From assembly GCF_032854445.1 (NCBI RefSeq), contig NC_088295.1, forward strand, positions 78,026,028-78,090,027: DNA of 64,000 bases, written 5' to 3'. Positions 46,117 through 57,282 of this stretch are shown one piece after another (within the stretch, counting starts at the first letter, position 1; every line of letters starts with the position of its first letter). Made by a program: the position numbers and the translations under genes. The notes beneath the pieces were generated by a model. It saw nothing but the letters and a program-made list of their open reading frames with translations, had not been told where the DNA came from and did not search any database. This stretch comes from Liolophura sinensis (lineage: Eukaryota; Mollusca; Polyplacophora; Chitonida; Chitonidae).

Positions 46117-47913
46117 CTAAATGAATACGTTTGATTCAAGTCTTCGAACGTGGTCGAGAAGTTCGTCAAACTTGGCTAAGAATATATCTAGGCCATGGGA
46201 AGGTCCATTGTTGGGGAGAATTTCATGGTCGCTGGTCGGAGGAGTTACGGAGGAGAGAGGACGAGTTACAGAGAAGGGAAGAGGATCAGTGGGTGAGCCG
46301 GGGGTTCCATGGTTCCAGGTATCCATGTTAAAGAGAGTAGGGCGGTCAGAGATGGGTAAGTTGACGGAAAAGTCTGAGGATGTTAACAGTGATAGAAAGG
46401 GTGACGGTTGATTATCTGAAGGGAGATCCAAGGTAACAGGAAACACAGGTGGGGATGAAGAGACAGGAGTAGGAGTGGGTGTGATAGTGGAGGAAAGTGT
46501 GACAGAGGGGGAAGTCAGTTGCGTTAGAGTAGAAGGAGCGGAGTCAATAGTAGAGATGACAGTTTGTGCAGGAGAGTCGGTAGAGGGTGGAGATGAGAGA
46601 GTTGTGCTTGGCGATAGGTTAGTATAGCAACCTGACCGGGTTTTCTCCACCAGACGCTGGACCTTGTCCACCATATCTCCTGTTAAACGGCTGAAGTCAA
46701 AGGCATGCGCCTTGGTCTTGGATGGCACTGATGGAGATGGCCTGTTCAGTTGGTTAGGGTGGAAGACAATATCCTGTATACAACAAAAAAATAAATAAAT
46801 TAAGCCAATGTTCAGTAAAACATGCCGGTGTGGTAGTGAAGGTTAGATGTAAGATGTAAAATCACTAAAGGGGAAACTTGCATAAACATACTAACCTGTG
46901 TTGCTTTTCTTTTCAACCCGTCTTGTTTTCCTGGCAATGTTTCTTTTCAACGGGCGAGCGGCCGGTAGACGAGTACATGTACCTGAAGAGCGGAAAAAGA
47001 GAAATGGTCACGTACAGGTTGAACATAAGATAGGAGACGCTTGTCATCCCATGACGCTGACACAAACAAAAATCGTTTGCATACAAAAACTTGAACATGA
47101 GAGTTAATGTCGAACTAGCAGGCATGGCTGTATACAGTGTATATCTGGCAAGTTTCGTGACACTACACACAAGTACTTTCTAGATATATTTATGGAATTC
47201 TACAATTTAATGTAAAGTTTGAACTAAATAACTTACCCTCTGTTTGTTTTGAAGCGGTTTTCGTTTTCAAGAATTTCATATACTTCTTCTCAATATCCGT
47301 TAGAATTGTTGGGTCGTCTGTGTGAAATAAATTGGGTATTAAGTCATTGGTGGTATATCGCAATGTAGTATTCGTTCTTATTGGTACTCAAGACGGGAAT
47401 ACTTTGTTACAAAAACAGAGAAAACATTCCAAAAAATACATTTTCAGAATTTCGGTGAATATACCTGAACAATATTTAAGGTCTCCGAAGACAAATACCC
47501 ACCAGATAATCCCAGTATTGTTGCCAACAGAAGTTTATTTTCCCAAGGCGTTTTCACTTCCAAATTCACTGCTAATGGATATTCTGATACCAGGTCTTTC
47601 GTCTTGGCCTGCAAAGTCTTGCCGTCACAAGCAAACTTTATAAAAGCGTACTTAGGAACTGGAAAGAAAGGTTGACGTACGTGTAAAGGATACATGGTCA
47701 TCACAAAGGAAAGCAAAACTGAGAAACTGACAAATACCAATATAAGCAGGAAAATTATGGATTAATGGATAAACACATGCAGTTCTAGTGCGAGTGGATA
47801 AATAACTAGAACAGATATGCTTACATTATTTCAATAAACGATGTTAACGTCTGGAAATGCCTTTTAAAGCCAAAACACACATGCTTACCTTTAAGTTCGT
47901 TACGGCGAGACAT
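46117..47913 (-). CDS. five-exon gene of unknown function, Ser/Thr/Pro-rich C-terminus
   Basis: Minus-strand exons: 47913-47889 (MSRRNELK), 47658-47503 (VPKYAFIKFACDGKTLQAKT...), 47317-47237 (DDPTILTDIEKKYMKFLKTK...), 46982-46896 (basic, KRNIARKTRRVEKKSNT) and 46727-46117. Each junction is phase 1 with normal GT-AG signals; total 960 nt, 319 residues. The last exon has FDFSRLTGDMVDKVQRLVEK, a long S/T/P-rich linker and a terminal coiled-coil-like FDELLDHVRRLE. The N-terminal VPKYAFIKF...ILGL segment recalls modules beside BEN domains in invertebrate proteins, which is only an impression. The last acceptor is the weakest point: an alternative at 46773 opens the frame but breaks phase. Confidence 0.5.
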
Positions 47914-48616
47914 TTTCAGTCCTGGATGGATACTGCTAAGACGAACTAGAGGGCCAAGGGGATTTCGTCAAAGCGCACGATGTCAAAAAAATTGTCCTCG
48001 GTATGTAGCTAAATCCGCAAAACGTAGTGGTGTAAGGCAGGGTATGAGTCAAGGCAAGAGCAAGAGAAATTATGATCTCTTCTTCTTTGGACTGCACTTT
48101 TTATATTATTCCTCTTGAAAGACGCTGTTGTGATCCGGGAGTCCCACAGTGACTTGGTGTACAACCAACTGTGCTCAATTAGCCCGGATAATTAGCCACG
48201 CTTGATCATTTGACTTAGATTTTGTAAACGGAATCGTTGTTATCAAATTGTTTCACCCTCCCCCATCTCACCCACCACAAAGGAAGTATATGTATTTTAA
48301 AGGCAAATCATTAAATCGCTGACAAATATATTGCACTATACACAGAAATTTGGTGAATATGTATACCGCAGCTTTGGAGGACTTACACGTTTATGAAACA
48401 GAAGGCTAGTTTAAACTACAGATAACAGGTGTAAAGTTTTGCCTAATGCGGACTAATTGATTCCAGAAGATGGCAAAGCATATACTATAAGTCGTATTGC
48501 CAGAAAAGATCGTTCAACTACTTCCATTTCAATGGAAAGGGTTATGAACACGAAATACATCCGGCATCTGGGGGAGAAACGACATTGGAGTGGTGTTTTC
48601 GTTTGTACCTCAGTGC

Positions 48617-49106
48617 AAATAAAGAGAGTTTTACTGTACAGATATTTGGAAATCAGAAGGAAAAAACATCGGAGAATGCACATAGACCTAAGCCGTTGTG
48701 AAATCTATTAAATCTATCTTGCATGCACATGTTTTGCATTCACCAACATGACGTAAAGATGTAGTAATGAGAAAATTCTGGAATAATAGTCTTGTGTTTT
48801 GAGTGCCGATAATAAGGGATAATCCATCTAAATAAGGCCTCCGCTCCATGCAGTAATCCACAGCATCGCCAGTAATCCCCCAGTTTATAGGAACATGGCA
48901 TGATGTCGTCTTCGAACTCAAGAACATACTTACCACCTACAAATCAGAAAATATATACAAGCATTTTATATCCACAAAACTTTTACTAAAAATGTACAAC
49001 AGTTACCGAGACAAACGTTTGGAATGCATCAGGCTAACTTTAACGGCCATTATTCACCTTCGGATATTTTCCTATTTAAAAGAGTTCTGAACTTCAAACG
49101 CATCCC

Positions 49107-49139
<33 letters not shown>

Positions 49140-49195
49140 AATGGGTACGGAAAGGCCGTTAATCCACTGGCGGTAGACCGGCGATAGTTGATATC
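48617..49195. repeat. segmental duplication, copy 1
   Basis: Matches 49227-49915 at an offset of about 617 bp: GAGTGCCGATAATAAGGGAT, CATGCAGTAATCCACAGCAT, GCATCAGGCTAACTTTAACG and GGGTACGGAAAGGCCGTTAA. Contains an (AT)n tract at 49109-49133. Confidence 0.92.
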
Positions 49196-49226
49196 TATAA
49201 ATTGTTATTCAATGTTATTTTTATCG

Positions 49227-49915
49227 TCAATTCGGATCAAAGAGTAATTTACCGTACAGATTTTTGGAATGAGAAAACCAACAATAGAAATGTTCAAAGA
49301 GAATTTCTTTATGAAACGTTGTGAAAGTTATTAAATCTATCTTGTATGCACATGTTTTGCGTTCACCAATATACAAGTAATGGGTATACAGTGTAGTAAT
49401 AAGAAAAAAGCTGAAATAAAGCCTTGTTTTGAGTGCCGATAATAAGGGATAATCCATCTAAATAAGGCCTCCGCTCCATGCAGTAATCCACAGCATCGCC
49501 AGTAATCCTCCAGTTTATAGCAACACGGCATGATGTCGTCTTCGACTCAAGAATATACTTACCACCCACAAATCAGAAAATATATACAAGCATTCCATAT
49601 CCACAAAACTTTTACTAAAAATGCACAACAGTTACCGAGACAAACGTTTGGAATGCATCAGGCTAACTTTAACGGCCATTATTCACCTTTGTCTTTGGCG
49701 ATCCTTAAAATGCCAAAAGTTTTGATTAATATTGGATTTATTAATTACGTGAAACTGTAAAGCACAGATTATTAGTTTGGTAATCACAAAGATGGTTCGG
49801 ATATTTTCCTATTTAGAAGAGTTCTGAACTTCAAACGCATCCCCTATATATATATATAACATAATGGGTACGGAAAGGCCGTTAATTTATCGGCAATAGA
49901 CCTGTCGATAGATAG
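49227..49915. repeat. segmental duplication, copy 2, with a 108-bp insert
   Basis: Same blocks as copy 1. Between ATTCACCTT and CGGATATTTTCC it carries about 108 bp (49690-49797) missing from copy 1. A minus-strand frame of about 34 codons (NWRITGDAVDYCMERRPYLD...) is kept in both copies, which may only reflect recent duplication. Confidence 0.92.
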
Positions 49916-50018
49916 CGTGCTAGGCTTACACGGTGTGCTCCCAGGGACTATGTTGGCGTCTCGGACCGCCCCTCACCTCCGCACCCCATGACGGTAAACA
50001 GTCCCGGTGATTAGGCTG

Positions 50019-50046
50019 GCGGGTGTGTGTGTGTGGGGGGGGGGGG
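50019..50046. repeat. (GT)n followed by poly(G)
   Basis: GTGTGTGTGTGTG then 13 or so G; a mutation-prone tract. Confidence 0.85.
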
Positions 50047-50329
50047 TCGCGATAACAAGGCGAGAGAGATTCGAGAGACACCCGATAGATACGCAATAGA
50101 AAACCCGATAACTTTCCGTTTTGATGTGGGTTGTACTGTACAAGTTTATGTCAGTTTTATCATTTAATAGCCATACATAAAGAATAAATCGTTTTAGAAT
50201 ACATCATCATTTTGCGCAGACTCTCACTGAAGGTGAACTAATGATAAACTGTAAAACATGTATATGACCCTCCAACAACTTCCATGACGACCAACCTGGT
50301 GGGGAGTTCCCTTTATTTGCCCACAGGAG

Positions 50330-50692
50330 GCCTCAGTGGTAGATTTTCTCATCATCGACCCCTATGGCACAGTTGAGAGTTCAGGGTGAATCCTGGCCTT
50401 AATAAGACCTTAATAAAAACAGAAAGTTGTAACTTCCTCGCATGGCGTTCAGCATGAAGGGGATAGTGCAGCGACTGGTTGACCCGTATCAGTATAATGG
50501 CTCGGGCGGGGCTGCTTACTTGCCTTCGGTAAGTCGTCTCAGTGAAGCAGCACCAGATAAAAGAGCGGTGGAAATCCGTTCTGCAGCAAGGAGGCACATT
50601 ACATACACTCTAATGATTCCTTTATCGTCATATGAATGAAAAATTAAGTACGACGTCAAACGTCAAGCACTCACTCACTCACTCACTCAAAG
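50330..50692 (+). mobile_element. SINE family 2 copy ending in (CACT)n
   Basis: Body GTATCAGTATAATGGCTCGG, GGTAAGTCGTCTCAGTGAAG and GATAAAAGAGCGGTGGAAA match the copy at 27370-27612. The 3' end is a short (ACTC)n repeat. Confidence 0.8.
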
Positions 50693-50837
50693 CATTGCTC
50701 CCGCCACGGCCGACACGGATTTTGACCAATCCGATCGGAGTCATGAATTCGGCACTCGCTAGTGGTGATGAGGCTGTACAACACGTGCCTAAAATTAGAC
50801 ATTTTCCTCGCAAGAATATGAACTTCCAACATACCCA

Positions 50838-51561
50838 TGTTATGTGAGCAACTGCCGTCAGCTTCTAAATTTAGCTTGCCACTGTTTACATATGCTGAGT
50901 TCAGAGCCTGCTGTCAGCCTCTGCTTTAGAATGTTCCAGAATACCGTTAGTTCGGGGCCTGTTTGTTTACAAGTGTTCAAGAATTTTCTTGTTCTAGAAA
51001 ATTCCACAAGTCTACATAAGACCTATGAAAGCAGGTCAAAAGAGGGGAAAGGAGAGTTAATGAGAGTTTGGATGCTTTCGCTGTGTGTTACTTTAGTAGG
51101 CCCTTTGTGCTGAACTTTGGTGTCTATAGCCTCTGGCTTTGTTATATCATCTCTCCACCGAGCACTTGTTCAGTCTGAACTTGTATATTTAATTTGTACA
51201 CGGACCCTGTCTGTGGAATTTTGTGTATATTTCGTCTTGCACTCAGTTATACTGTGGATTTTCCCTCTTATTTGTGCACTTATGCCTGTATGGTTTTCAG
51301 CATTGTAGAATATATGCGTCCGTTTGGACTTGACACCGTTGTACATGTAAGTACTTTAGTATTTGTATAGATACTGCTATCCTTTCTTGTTAAACTTAAG
51401 TACTTTAGTATTTGTAAAAGTCTTGTTATCTGTTCTTGTTAAACCTAATAAATTGTTGTAAAATAAAATCTGCTGGTTTTGGTTACTTTTTGGTGCGGCT
51501 AAACTGTCGTGTATTTCGAACAAGCCATCTCTTTATAATACAGACAGTTTGGGTCGTAACA
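50838..51561 (+). mobile_element. solo LTR with 4-bp target-site duplication
   Basis: Begins TGTTATG and ends CGTAACA, giving the inverted TGTTA/TAACA termini of an LTR. It is flanked by CCCA at 50834-50837 and 51562-51565. Poly(A) signals AATAAA lie at 51447-51452 and 51462-51467, about 100 bp before the end. No internal region or second LTR is present, so it is a recombination remnant of a retrotransposon, probably Ty3/Gypsy type from the 4-bp duplication (inference). Confidence 0.75.
51349..51446 (+). repeat. about 49-bp direct repeat inside the LTR
   Basis: AAGTACTTTAGTATTTGTA...TTCTTGTTAAAC occurs twice in a row. Confidence 0.85.
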
Positions 51562-51614
51562 CCCATGTGTACAGCTTGTGTTGTTACGTGTCACTGACTA
51601 TAAAGGTTAAACAG

Positions 51615-51888
51615 GGGAGCCTCCGTGGCTCAGTTGGTTAGCGCGCTAGCACAGCGTAATCACCCAGGAGTCTCTCACCAATGCGGTCGCTGTGAGTTCA
51701 GCTCATGCTGGCTTCCTCTCCAGTCGTAAGTGGAAATCTCTGTCAGCAACCTGCGGATGGTCGTGGGTTTACCCCAGGGTTTGCCCGGTTTCCTCCCACC
51801 ATAATGCTGGCCGCCGTCGTATAAGTGAAATATTCTTGAGTACGGCGTAAAATACCAATCAAATAAATAAAAAAATAAAAGGCTGAAC
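51615..51888 (+). mobile_element. SINE family 1, full length (reference copy in this window)
   Basis: Complete structure: tRNA-like head (CCTCCGTGGCTCAGTTGGTT, an A-box; GTGAGTTCAGCTC near the B-box), conserved body, and tail CAATCAAATAAATAAAAAAA. Flanks AAGGTTAAACA and AAGGCTGAACA look like a decayed 11-bp target-site duplication. Confidence 0.93.
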
Positions 51889-54800
51889 ATATGAGGCTCT
51901 CTAAAAGAAATAAACTATAGGTAAGGTAATGTATGCTTGACCATATTTACGTTTGCATGTGATTGGTGTTTAGACATAGTACTTCCAAAGAAATACTACA
52001 TCTCCCCATAAGATCAGGCTATAAGACAAACATGTGACAGGTCTGTATATCAGCGAGCTTCGTCAAATTGTTTCGGTGCATCGATAGCGTTAATATGTCA
52101 GCGTATGCCTGTTCAACAGAATCCACGGATTGAACGAAGTACATGTATTAGGCATATTTACCGGTCAGATCAATGACCTTTATCGTGTGAGCACAATGTT
52201 ACTTAGTTATTCTTTTCAAATACCATCTATGAAATAAAATATTAACTCCCAAACAACTGAAATTCAGCTCTGAATTATGTGGTTCCTATGATTTAGACGC
52301 AATTTTAGTCAAGATAAAGCTGCAGACAGTATTGGACGAAGAACAATAGCACTTAAGTGCCCGTTTTAACCTTTCTTATATTACTGCCATTTTACTGACG
52401 GCCCATGCATATCATCACACAAAATTAATCCGAACCTTCGGGCCGTTTTGCGCCCCTCAGACACCATATTAAAAGCCATATATAAATACTACAATAGATA
52501 TGCTTTCAACGCGCCCCTGACAAACGAGTTCAGCACTTCATGAACTGCGCTCACATCGTATACATGGGTCCTATGCATAAACTTCAGACTTTTTAAGGCA
52601 GATGCCAAAAAATCCAAACTACCTAAACCCATCAGCTTGGCGGATTTATGCTTACAACATACAATTTCATATCAATGAACTCAAAGCTCCCAAGAATAGG
52701 AAATTTAATGTAAAAATGCTCGTCAGTTGACAAACTGACTTCTAATGTTTGACTAACGCATATGTACGCAAAAATCAAACTGATTACGTTTCTAAACAAC
52801 ACTATCAAGTCATGCCAAGCACCAAAAATCAACATCAGGCATTTTAGCAAGAGCTTAAAAAGGAAAAGTTTGCAAACCATTGTTTTTGTTTTCTCATCCA
52901 TTTCGTTATTAGAAGATGAGGTCATTGTCACTGACATATTATTTTGGCTTTTGGTGAATCGTCGGTAACTTCGTTTCTTCAAAACTATCATTTTCATCAG
53001 CATTATTTCCACCAGCTTCTGCATGAATTTAGGAAAAAGTTGTAAAAACCTAAACTTGAGAATTTACACTTATCTCTGGAATGCATGGGAAGTCATTTAT
53101 TTTGATGATGTCTCCGACTCATTTGGTTTTTAGCTTACCAGTCACGACTCAGCAGTATTTGTTTATGCTCTTTATTTCTGTACATGCTGAACCTTCCAAA
53201 TCTGTGAACAAATCGTCTGGGCCAACGACTGGGCCAAGTCAATTGGTTTTGATTTGTCACTCCCTTAAAAAAAAAAAACTGTTGTGTCACAACCAGCGAC
53301 AGTAAAGCTTCACAGTTTTAAATCGTGTGCTATTTCAGTAACATTCAACTGTGTTCTATACAGGCTGCCTTTATAAATAGCATGTATACCAAACAATGTA
53401 CTAGCTTTTATCCTCGACATATTGTGCAAAAGAATAAAAAATACGTTATACCGCGTCAGGTCTCTGGGGACCTACAAACTTGCACTTTGGTGTATCGGCA
53501 TTGTAAAGCAAGTTCCCTACTGATGTCAATGGAGGGAAGGTATTTTAGCCGCTTAAATTGGAGTACCATCAGTTCATGATAGATTCGTAATCCTACATGC
53601 CTGTGGACTGTACGTGGCCTGGTAGTCGTTTTATATGATTTTATTAGCTGTGAGCATCATTTTGATTAATTCTTGACCAATGACGTCTATACATAAATTG
53701 CTTTTGGCATCACTGCGTTTCTGACTTAGTTTCGCTTACGCCGTGGTGCTGGGGACATTTACGTTGGCCCTTTTAAAGCATTTATGTGTAAACAGAATAA
53801 ACCCATTATGACTGAAGTAAAGTGACGAGGCTGGATTTCAGAGGTTAAGTGTGTAACCATTTGACATCTACGACACTGCCGTCACACAGGTGTTACTTCC
53901 CATGCCGTAGGCCTAATCTTTAATATTCGCACATTACCTTCACAATGTTAACAGTTTTTTTCATTTCGCTATACGCGGTTCTGGATGATGGCCTCTTTCA
54001 TACATGAGGACGGCGCATGTGAAAATTAACATTTTGCTTAAAAGCCGAGATTAAAACCATCTGGTTGGCCGAATTTGGAATCAAGATAAAGTTTGATGGA
54101 CTGTTGTTTGTTTATTATCGTTTGAAAAAAAATTCTCCATGCAGAACAGTTTGTGAATCGACCTCTTTTCTAAGCCTTTCCATTGATCAAACAGAATTAC
54201 ATATAAACATATCTGTACTGAATACTACATTAGATATCATACTTGTTCCAATATCAAGATTTTTACACACAGGGTCGTATTCATAGGAGAGGGTTCCATC
54301 AAGTAATAAAAAGTTGCGTTTACATAAGTGGCATTTAGTGTATATTTGTATTAAGTAGAAGTTTCACATCGTGTTTGCCCAAGGTGATATGTAATGTAAA
54401 CATAGCTATTCTTTCGTCAGTCTTACAGCAAGGAAACAATGGTATATCCTTACTTGTTAATTACCGGCAGCTGCTTTTATTTTTAGATGTGACTCAACAT
54501 ATTGAGTTGAGATTTCACAATTTCCTGATACAGATATTTAACCATCTTGTACCTTTCTTGAATGATTTCATTCTTACACCCACGTAGACCTACATGTGTA
54601 TGTTTAAGGCCGCAGATGTTTTCAAGTTTTTCGTTAGAATTAGTCGAAATAATAAATAGATCTGCCTCTTTGGAAGTGTCGTCAATATATAAAGCTACTA
54701 GAATATTGTTATACATGTATATCGCTATATGTATACATTGGGGGCCTGAATGCTGTGTTCAGGAGTAAAAATGGACCCAGTAATGGCTGTTTTTTGTATG

Positions 54801-56400
54801 CATTTCTCACTTAATTAGTGCGCGAATCATCCGACATCCGTACACTACACGTAAACCACGAATTAAAGTAACGTTCCAAATCGATAGTTGCATGAACCAT
54901 TTGCAAACCACCCAAAATACCAGTAAACAAAGCTGGGAACGATGGAAAGCCTGATATGACGATGTCTATCACCGTGGCCAGATTCCTCAGGCATGTAAGT
55001 CTATAAAACTGTCACCACATGCAGGTCAGCATCTACATGAGGGTTTGCGTGTTTGGTTAATGTCTCCAATTCGGTGTCAAAGGTACAAACGGACAACAGT
55101 GTAAAGGAGGGCTACAGTGTGATGATACAAACCTGCAGTGGTGTTAATTGCAATTTACATGTCACTGATCTAGAATAACTCAAAACGCTGTGTTACCATC
55201 ACACTTAATGTAAAAGAAAGCTAAATTGTGAAGTAAGGTTCATCAGAAAGACAACTGAAAACTATGCATACAGATGTTTTTGTTTCTTTTTTTAGATTTT
55301 TTTTTTCAAGAGTGTTGAAATGCATTCAAATATCCCATGGTGGGCTTTATGAACCACATTAACAGTCTTTAGGAACTCTGACGCCACATCACCTTTTTGC
55401 CCTGATCTTTATCAGAGAGAACGAATTTTTTGAGAACATTAGTTTAGTCATTTTTTACTCACGGGTAAATTGAGTTATTCCCGCACCCAATGTTTTGATT
55501 ACATTTGCAAAAACTTCTTCTGACCTCACAGTCCATAAACATTGGTGGTATGGTCTACAAAGCTCACCTTAGAAATCAACGTTTGAACGGCTTAAGCTCT
55601 CTTCACAAAAATGTAAACAAAATAATGAAAGTATCCTTATGCATAGTTTGAAGTGGTCTATTAAATGATGCCTACTTTGACTTTTAGTGATCTTTTCCTT
55701 TAACACACAATAACATTAAAACAATGCAAAGGGACCATGCAATGATCCATCTGATGTATCAACTCTGTACAGCATCAGACCTGAGCGCCTCATTTACTTC
55801 CCAGTCAGTTGCTTAAAAATGTATGCATGCAGATTACGTAAAAGCTGGGACTAATATAAGAGCTATATCTGTTATATTCGTTCCACCTAAAATTGACAAT
55901 ACCTGAGGGATTTTTTTTTTTGAACTGATAACGACCTAGACCCGTTTTGTGTGGGCCACTAAGAGACAGTGTTTGCTTGGTAGTTTTACACACTCTAATC
56001 CCCACGGGGCATTTACAGTAACAGGTGTTAGACAAGTAAGCCTGCTAGGCCTAAGTACAATTTATGTGGATTATGGATTCCCGAATGATGCGTACCGGAA
56101 CAGGTCTAGGCCTACCGGCACATGTACCTATACATTAAACCTGAGGCTAATATAGCTGTTATATTTTTAGTTCCAGCTTAGATGTACTGTAAGCTTATAG
56201 ACCTATCAGAAGGTTTTGGAATAGTCTTTGTCGTTGTTTTAAACTGGTATCTTTTTCAAACTAAACAGCTTATCGGCACAAGCGCAAGTTTAGTGCACAT
56301 ATTATCTAAAAATTTATGTGGTTAATTTGGAGGTAGGGGGAAACAGTCTACGGCTTAAGGTCAAAGTACATTGCGACGAGGAATCGTCAAAAGCAGGTCA
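51889..56400. other. no gene seen upstream of the ZnT gene
   Basis: AT-rich sequence with ORFs up to 130 codons (e.g. 52632-53024, minus) that lack motifs, splice context or family resemblance. Confidence 0.5.
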
Positions 56401-56479
56401 CGTGGTCGAAACACAAATGTAAAAATGGCTGACATCGCAGGCTAACTTTTGCCTTGTTTTCAACATATGAAGCGGAAAA

Positions 56480-56840
56480 TGGGCTTGGATTCGGCTTACC
56501 TAATTTACATGAGAGACGTATTTACAACTAATGATGGTCAGTTAGAGAGAAAAGTGTCTGGGATTTTGTCAGTGAACTGAAGTTGACGAGAGACAAATGC
56601 TGAGGACTGACAGTGACACATGATCACAACAACAACACCATGTCGATGTAGTTGGCGTACATAGAGTGCGTCTGCGGGAAAGCCATTCTTGTTGGATATC
56701 CGTGATTGCAAGCTTTGTACTTTCAAGTGCAAATTCAAGTTTGAGGGTTGTGCAGTTATGATGGTAAATTTATCACCAGGATCGGGCTGATCTTAACTTT
56801 GTGATCATTATGTATTCATCGCCTGTTAAGTTATTTTCAG
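56480..56840 (+). promoter_or_regulatory. candidate promoter, first exon and 5'UTR intron of the ZnT gene
   Basis: A donor-like TATGATG|GTAAAT at 56763 and an acceptor TTATTTTCAG at 56840 would define a 78-nt 5'UTR intron just before the start-codon exon. The transcription start is not resolved, and I saw no metal-response element here. Confidence 0.35.
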
Positions 56841-56857
56841 TTTTGTGCTACAAAAAC

Positions 56858-56869
56858 ATGTACAACTAA
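56858..56869 (+). other. three-codon upstream ORF
   Basis: ATG TAC AAC TAA, stopping four bases before the ZnT start codon. If transcribed it could lower translation of the main ORF. Confidence 0.4.
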
Positions 56870-56873
56870 GAAT

Positions 56874-57282
56874 ATGGAGTCAGCTGAAATGTTTTCACCT
56901 GTCTCAGTAGAATTTGAAGGTGTTAATGGTGATGACTCAATGCTTCCGCTTTTGGAAGATGACCCTTTGAATGTATCAAACTCGAAGACAACCAGTAACG
57001 GTAACAATGTACAAAGGCAGCGTATCACCCAATCTAATGGACATTTGGGCTACCCTCGTGAACAAAGTCACCAGACGACTATTGCTGGTAGCAGCAGTCA
57101 GCTGTGTGAGAGCGATGTGTTAAACCAAAGTGATGAGGACCGCAGAAATCACGGTGACAGTCGAGGACCCTTACCGTTTCACTGTCATGGTGATAAGGAG
57201 GCCAAGCCTGATAAAGTGGCTCGAAATCAACTGATAGCAGTGTGTGCCTTGTGCTTTGCATTTATGATTGGAGAGTCTGTAG
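56874..57282 (+). CDS. SLC30A-like: ZnT zinc exporter (SLC30A2/3/4/8-like), first coding exon
   Basis: Cation diffusion facilitator that moves cytosolic zinc into vesicles or out of the cell. 136 codons plus one base. A hydrophilic cytosolic N-terminus (MESAEMFSPVSVEFEGVNGD; acidic cluster LPLLEDDP) is followed by PFHCHGDKEAKPDKVARNQL with the HCH motif at 103-105, a zinc-binding hallmark of ZnT2/3/4/8. TM1 starts as IAVCALCFAFMIGESVG. The exon ends GTAG|GTAAGG, phase 1, where the family continues G-GY-A. No TM2 exon (MTDAAH...) was found to 64000, so the gene is cut by the window. The start is the first in-frame ATG. Confidence 0.9.

Noticed and set aside
52632-53024. 130-codon minus-strand ORF.
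   Set aside because: AT-rich composition, no motif, no splice or family context; probably chance.
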